From: Emticicia sp. CRIBPO
GTDB taxonomy: Bacteria; Bacteroidota; Bacteroidia; Cytophagales; Spirosomataceae
Length of the DNA: 64,000 nucleotides
Assembly (NCBI RefSeq): GCF_009905725.1
Contig: NZ_JAAAKV010000013.1
Location: 62,001 to 126,000 of the forward strand
Reading direction: 5' to 3'
Shown here: positions 61,715 through 64,000 of the stretch, one piece after another
How positions within the stretch are numbered: position 1 is the stretch's first letter
Layout of the letters: each line of letters starts with the position of its first letter
Notes under the pieces: generated by a model
Told to the model about the DNA's origin: nothing
Database searches by the model: none
The model's input: only the letters and a program-made list of their open reading frames with translations
Position numbers and translations under genes: made by a program

Positions 61715-61745
61715 TTGATTAAAAGGTAGTAATAATATATATTTG
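61715..61745 (+). promoter_or_regulatory. Promoter of the DksA-like gene
   Basis: ATTG at 61714-61717, a 20-base spacer and TATATTTG at 61738-61745. The rest of the 310-base gap from 61486 is very AT-rich and shared with the divergent dehydrogenase gene; no dyad stands out there. Confidence 0.7.
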
Positions 61746-61795
61746 CGACAATTTTATGAAAATAACCAGTCGACAAACCAAAAATTCTTTTGATT

Positions 61796-62182
61796 ATGAC
61801 TCAGCAAGAAGAGAAAAACAAGTATTCTGAAAGTGAACTTGCCGAATTCGAGGAAATAATTCTGAAGAAATTGGAAGCTACCAATCTTGAAGTAAATTTT
61901 ATTAAGGAGACGCTTAGCAGAAGAAACGATAATGGGACGGACAATACTTCCGTAGGCTCTAAAACTCTTGAAGATGGAGCAGATGTAAGAGAAAAAGAAC
62001 ATTTGAGTCAGTCAGCGGCAAGGTTACAGAAATTTGCTACCCAGTTGGAAGCCGCCTTGATCAGAATCAAAAACGGCACCTATGGTATTTGTAAAGATAC
62101 CGGAAAACTTATTCCCAAAGAAAGACTTAAAGCTGTACCTCATACGCAGCAAACCATTGAAGCTAAAATGAAATCTTCTTGA
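61796..62182 (+). CDS. TraR/DksA-family protein without zinc ligands
   Basis: A 128-aa cytoplasmic regulator of the DksA family, from the ATG at 61796 (a TTG two codons earlier is unlikely). A coiled coil covers about residues 15-85 (SESELAEFEEIILKKLEATNLEV and LQKFATQLEAALIRI). The C-terminal finger region reads GTYGICKDTGKLIPKERLKAVPHTQQT, with a single Cys instead of four, so zinc binding is lost. The family acts on RNA polymerase through its secondary channel. Its own promoter and terminator make it a single-gene unit. Confidence 0.9.
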   Translation: MTQQEEKNKYSESELAEFEEIILKKLEATNLEVNFIKETLSRRNDNGTDNTSVGSKTLEDGADVREKEHLSQSAARLQKFATQLEAALIRIKNGTYGICKDTGKLIPKERLKAVPHTQQTIEAKMKSS

Positions 62183-62202
62183 TTTCAGTGAAATATTACA
62201 AA

Positions 62203-62237
62203 AACAAGAAAAGCCGGATCTTCCGGCTTTTCTTGTT
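62203..62237 (+). terminator. Terminator of the DksA-like gene
   Basis: Perfect 16-base stem AACAAGAAAAGCCGGA / TCCGGCTTTTCTTGTT with a 3-base loop; the T-rich arm itself provides the tail. Confidence 0.92.
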
Positions 62238-62273
62238 CAGGTGTTTTTCCTTTCAAGATCAGGTGTTTTTACG

Positions 62274-62305
62274 CTTGTTCGAGTGTTATTAACAAGTTAA
62301 CTTTG
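62274..62305 (+). promoter_or_regulatory. Promoter of the second patatin gene
   Basis: CTTG at 62274-62277, a 20-base spacer and TAACTTTG at 62298-62305, a full match to TAnnTTTG. Confidence 0.65.
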
Positions 62306-62335
62306 GAGTCTTGTAAATAGCCAGGAAATTAACCT

Positions 62336-63442
62336 ATGAAAAAAACTGCCCTGATCCTGAGTGGTGGTGGATTTAAGTGTTCCTATGAAGTCGGTGCCCT
62401 GAATCTTATTGCCGAAAACTGGACTGCTATAACCGGAAAATCCGGCCAGATGAAATTTGATCTTGTTGCCGGTGTCTCAGCCGGCGTCTTTAACGGGGGT
62501 ATGGTGGCGATGGATAAGCTCTCAGAGCTCAATGAGTTCTGGAATCTGTTGGCTAAAAATGGCGGGAAAGAGATATTTGAGTCTGATATTCTTGATGATA
62601 AAGGGAACTTCAATCCTGATCCTGACAGACTGGCCAGATACCTTCCGGACACCTGGTTTTTTATCAAGGCGATTTTGAAGTCCGTTTTTGGAATGCTGGC
62701 GGGGAAAGGGTTCAGGAAATCTCTTTTAAATGAAGTTATTAAGAAGATCGAGAACAAAATAACTGAAATACGCTCCCTGGCATCTCATGAGCCGCTCCGC
62801 CAGAAGATTGAACAGTATTTTTCCAAAGATTTTTTCCCCGAAGACACTCGTTTTTTTTGTGGATTCGTATCACTTGAAGATGCCCGCTATCACATGGTGG
62901 AAGCACAAAGTTTTGATACCGATACTGATTTAGCTGAGGCTATGCTTGCCTCGCTTTCCCTTCCCGTTATTTCCAGTCCTGTTGCCGAGGTAGGTTTTAA
63001 TCAGGAAAAGGTTAAAAATTTAATGGATGGCGGCATCCAGAATATCTCACCGATCGGGAGCGTGATTGAATACATCAGGTCAGATACAGAGTCTGATTAT
63101 GAGTTGTTTATTATCAATTGCAACAATACCCGGATGAAAAACTATGGAAACGAAAAGCTGAATATTGCCACGATCACTCTGAGGGCCCTGAATGATTTTC
63201 TGATGTCTGAAATATTCAGAAATGATATGAAGACCTTTTTGCTGATCAATGAACTGGCAAAACAGGCTGCTCCTGAAGAACTTCTGATCAAGGGGAAAAA
63301 GCTCAGGCACTTCAGTTTTTATTACGTTCATCCCGAAGCGGAGGACCAGGAAGACTCGTTTAATCTTTCCATGGAAGTGATTCTGGACAGGAAAGCCCGG
63401 GGATATGCTGATGCAGCCCAGGTTTTTAAAGCATTTCTGTAA
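62336..63442 (+). CDS. Cytoplasmic patatin-like phospholipase
   Basis: A 368-aa protein with no signal peptide. The oxyanion loop is LSGGGFKCSYEVGAL, the nucleophile Ser lies in GVSAGVFNGG, and the catalytic Asp in MDGGIQN. An insertion (about residues 90-170) carries basic and helical segments, and there is a hydrophobic stretch around WFFIKAILKSVFGML that may touch the membrane. It is unrelated in architecture to the secreted patatin at 58212. Substrate unknown; probably phospholipid turnover. It precedes atpD by 194 bases. Confidence 0.92.
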   Translation: MKKTALILSGGGFKCSYEVGALNLIAENWTAITGKSGQMKFDLVAGVSAGVFNGGMVAMDKLSELNEFWNLLAKNGGKEIFESDILDDKGNFNPDPDRLARYLPDTWFFIKAILKSVFGMLAGKGFRKSLLNEVIKKIENKITEIRSLASHEPLRQKIEQYFSKDFFPEDTRFFCGFVSLEDARYHMVEAQSFDTDTDLAEAMLASLSLPVISSPVAEVGFNQEKVKNLMDGGIQNISPIGSVIEYIRSDTESDYELFIINCNNTRMKNYGNEKLNIATITLRALNDFLMSEIFRNDMKTFLLINELAKQAAPEELLIKGKKLRHFSFYYVHPEAEDQEDSFNLSMEVILDRKARGYADAAQVFKAFL

Positions 63443-63565
63443 GAAAAACCGTACAAATTTGTTCGGTGAATCTGAAGGGGAATGGGATATTCATAGTTTC
63501 CTACAATAAAATTGGCAAAAACATCCCAAAACTCTAAAAAAAATGCAAAAAAGAAGCCCTTTGAA

Positions 63566-63596
63566 TTTGAATTGTCACGTGGAGTTTTTAATTTTG
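63566..63596 (+). promoter_or_regulatory. Promoter of atpD
   Basis: TTTG at 63566-63569, a 19-base spacer and TAATTTTG at 63589-63596, a full match. It shows that atpD starts its own transcript. Confidence 0.8.
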
Positions 63597-63636
63597 CACT
63601 CCAAAAATCAATAGATTTAATTAAAATTCATTATAA

Positions 63637-64000
63637 ATGGCAAATATTGGTAAAATCTCACAGATCATCGGGCCCGTTGTAGACGTGAGTTTCGAAGGAG
63701 AATCAGGTTCTCTTCCTGCAATTTTAGATGCATTGGCGGTAACTAAATCCAATGGACAAAGAGTAGTTCTTGAGTGTCAGCAACACCTTGGCGAAGACCG
63801 TATCCGTACCATTGCGATGGACAGTACTGACGGTTTACAAAGAGGAATGGAAGCGGTACACCTTGAGTCTCCTATCACAATGCCGACTGGCGAAGAGATC
63901 AAAGGACGTCTTTTCAATGTGGTTGGTGAAGCGATTGACGGTCTTGGAGCAGTAAATACTCCTGGTATGTCAATTCACCGTAACGCACCTAAGTTCGAAG
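63637..64000 (+). CDS. atpD: F1 ATP synthase subunit beta (partial, 5' end)
   Basis: The first 121 codons of the catalytic subunit; the window ends inside the gene, before the Walker motifs. [22 protein letters not shown] and [27 protein letters not shown] are the diagnostic N-terminal beta-barrel segment. It is separated from atpAG by about 10 kb of unrelated genes and has its own promoter. Confidence 0.97.
   Translation, partial: MANIGKISQIIGPVVDVSFEGESGSLPAILDALAVTKSNGQRVVLECQQHLGEDRIRTIAMDSTDGLQRGMEAVHLESPITMPTGEEIKGRLFNVVGEAIDGLGAVNTPGMSIHRNAPKFE

Noticed and set aside
1-64000. CRISPR arrays, insertion sequences, rRNA genes, integrases
   Set aside because: No spaced short repeats, transposase or integrase genes, or rRNA sequences were seen; the tRNA-flank repeats are the only mobile-like trace.

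Overview
The window reads as a chromosomal segment of a Bacteroidota bacterium, probably of the order Cytophagales; the order is inferred from gene content alone. Direct signs are a SusC/SusD pair, an AraR-type NUDIX regulator, many lipoprotein signals, a lack of Shine-Dalgarno sequences, and several promoters of the phylum-typical form TTTG-N19-21-TAnnTTTG. Genes are dense and mostly in short operons closed by strong hairpin terminators.

1-24 kb is a pentose and xylan utilisation region. It opens with the tail of an AraR-like regulator, then a forward operon araB-araA-araD-FSA type transaldolase-split transketolase (two genes)-sodium/solute symporter-aldose epimerase lipoprotein. This takes L-arabinose to xylulose 5-phosphate and then into the non-oxidative pentose phosphate pathway. 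After three reverse genes (FMN-binding fold protein, NTF2-like protein, GH29) come a LacI regulator with an unusual N-terminal zinc ribbon, a susC-susD operon, and a reverse operon GH10 xylanase-GPH symporter-GH43. Near-palindromic LacI-type sites lie before both susC and the xylanase. A second dyad is shared by the araB and susC promoters, which suggests that two regulators tie the loci together.

24-26.7 kb looks like a small insertion beside tRNA-Val: a divergent HxlR regulator / Gal80-like oxidoreductase pair, flanked by intact and decayed copies of the tRNA 3' end plus its terminator. 27-31 kb carries uxuA-kdgK (glucuronate to KDPG), a DUF3179 membrane protein and an unknown small exported protein.

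31.6-42.9 kb is the most unusual region. All genes are forward: an outer-membrane barrel-like protein, a vanadium-haloperoxidase-like lipoprotein, four paralogous AhpD-like (carboxymuconolactone decarboxylase fold) proteins with an identical CxxCxxxH motif, an orphan TonB receptor, a TPR/FG-GAP/UnbV lipoprotein and an MFS transporter. It looks like a redox or halogenation system with its own uptake, and I know of no described pathway with this gene set.

43-64 kb is mainly core: a fused alpha-keto acid dehydrogenase E1, DUF1573, an orphan ATP-grasp enzyme, a membrane-bound LuxR-type regulator, a repeat-rich secreted protein with two DUF3592 membrane proteins, atpA-atpG, hemB, moxR, prmC, a DUF1080 protein, two patatin-like lipases, a GT2 glycosyltransferase, glutamate dehydrogenase, a DksA-like protein lacking its zinc site, and the start of atpD. 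The F1 ATP synthase genes are therefore scattered.
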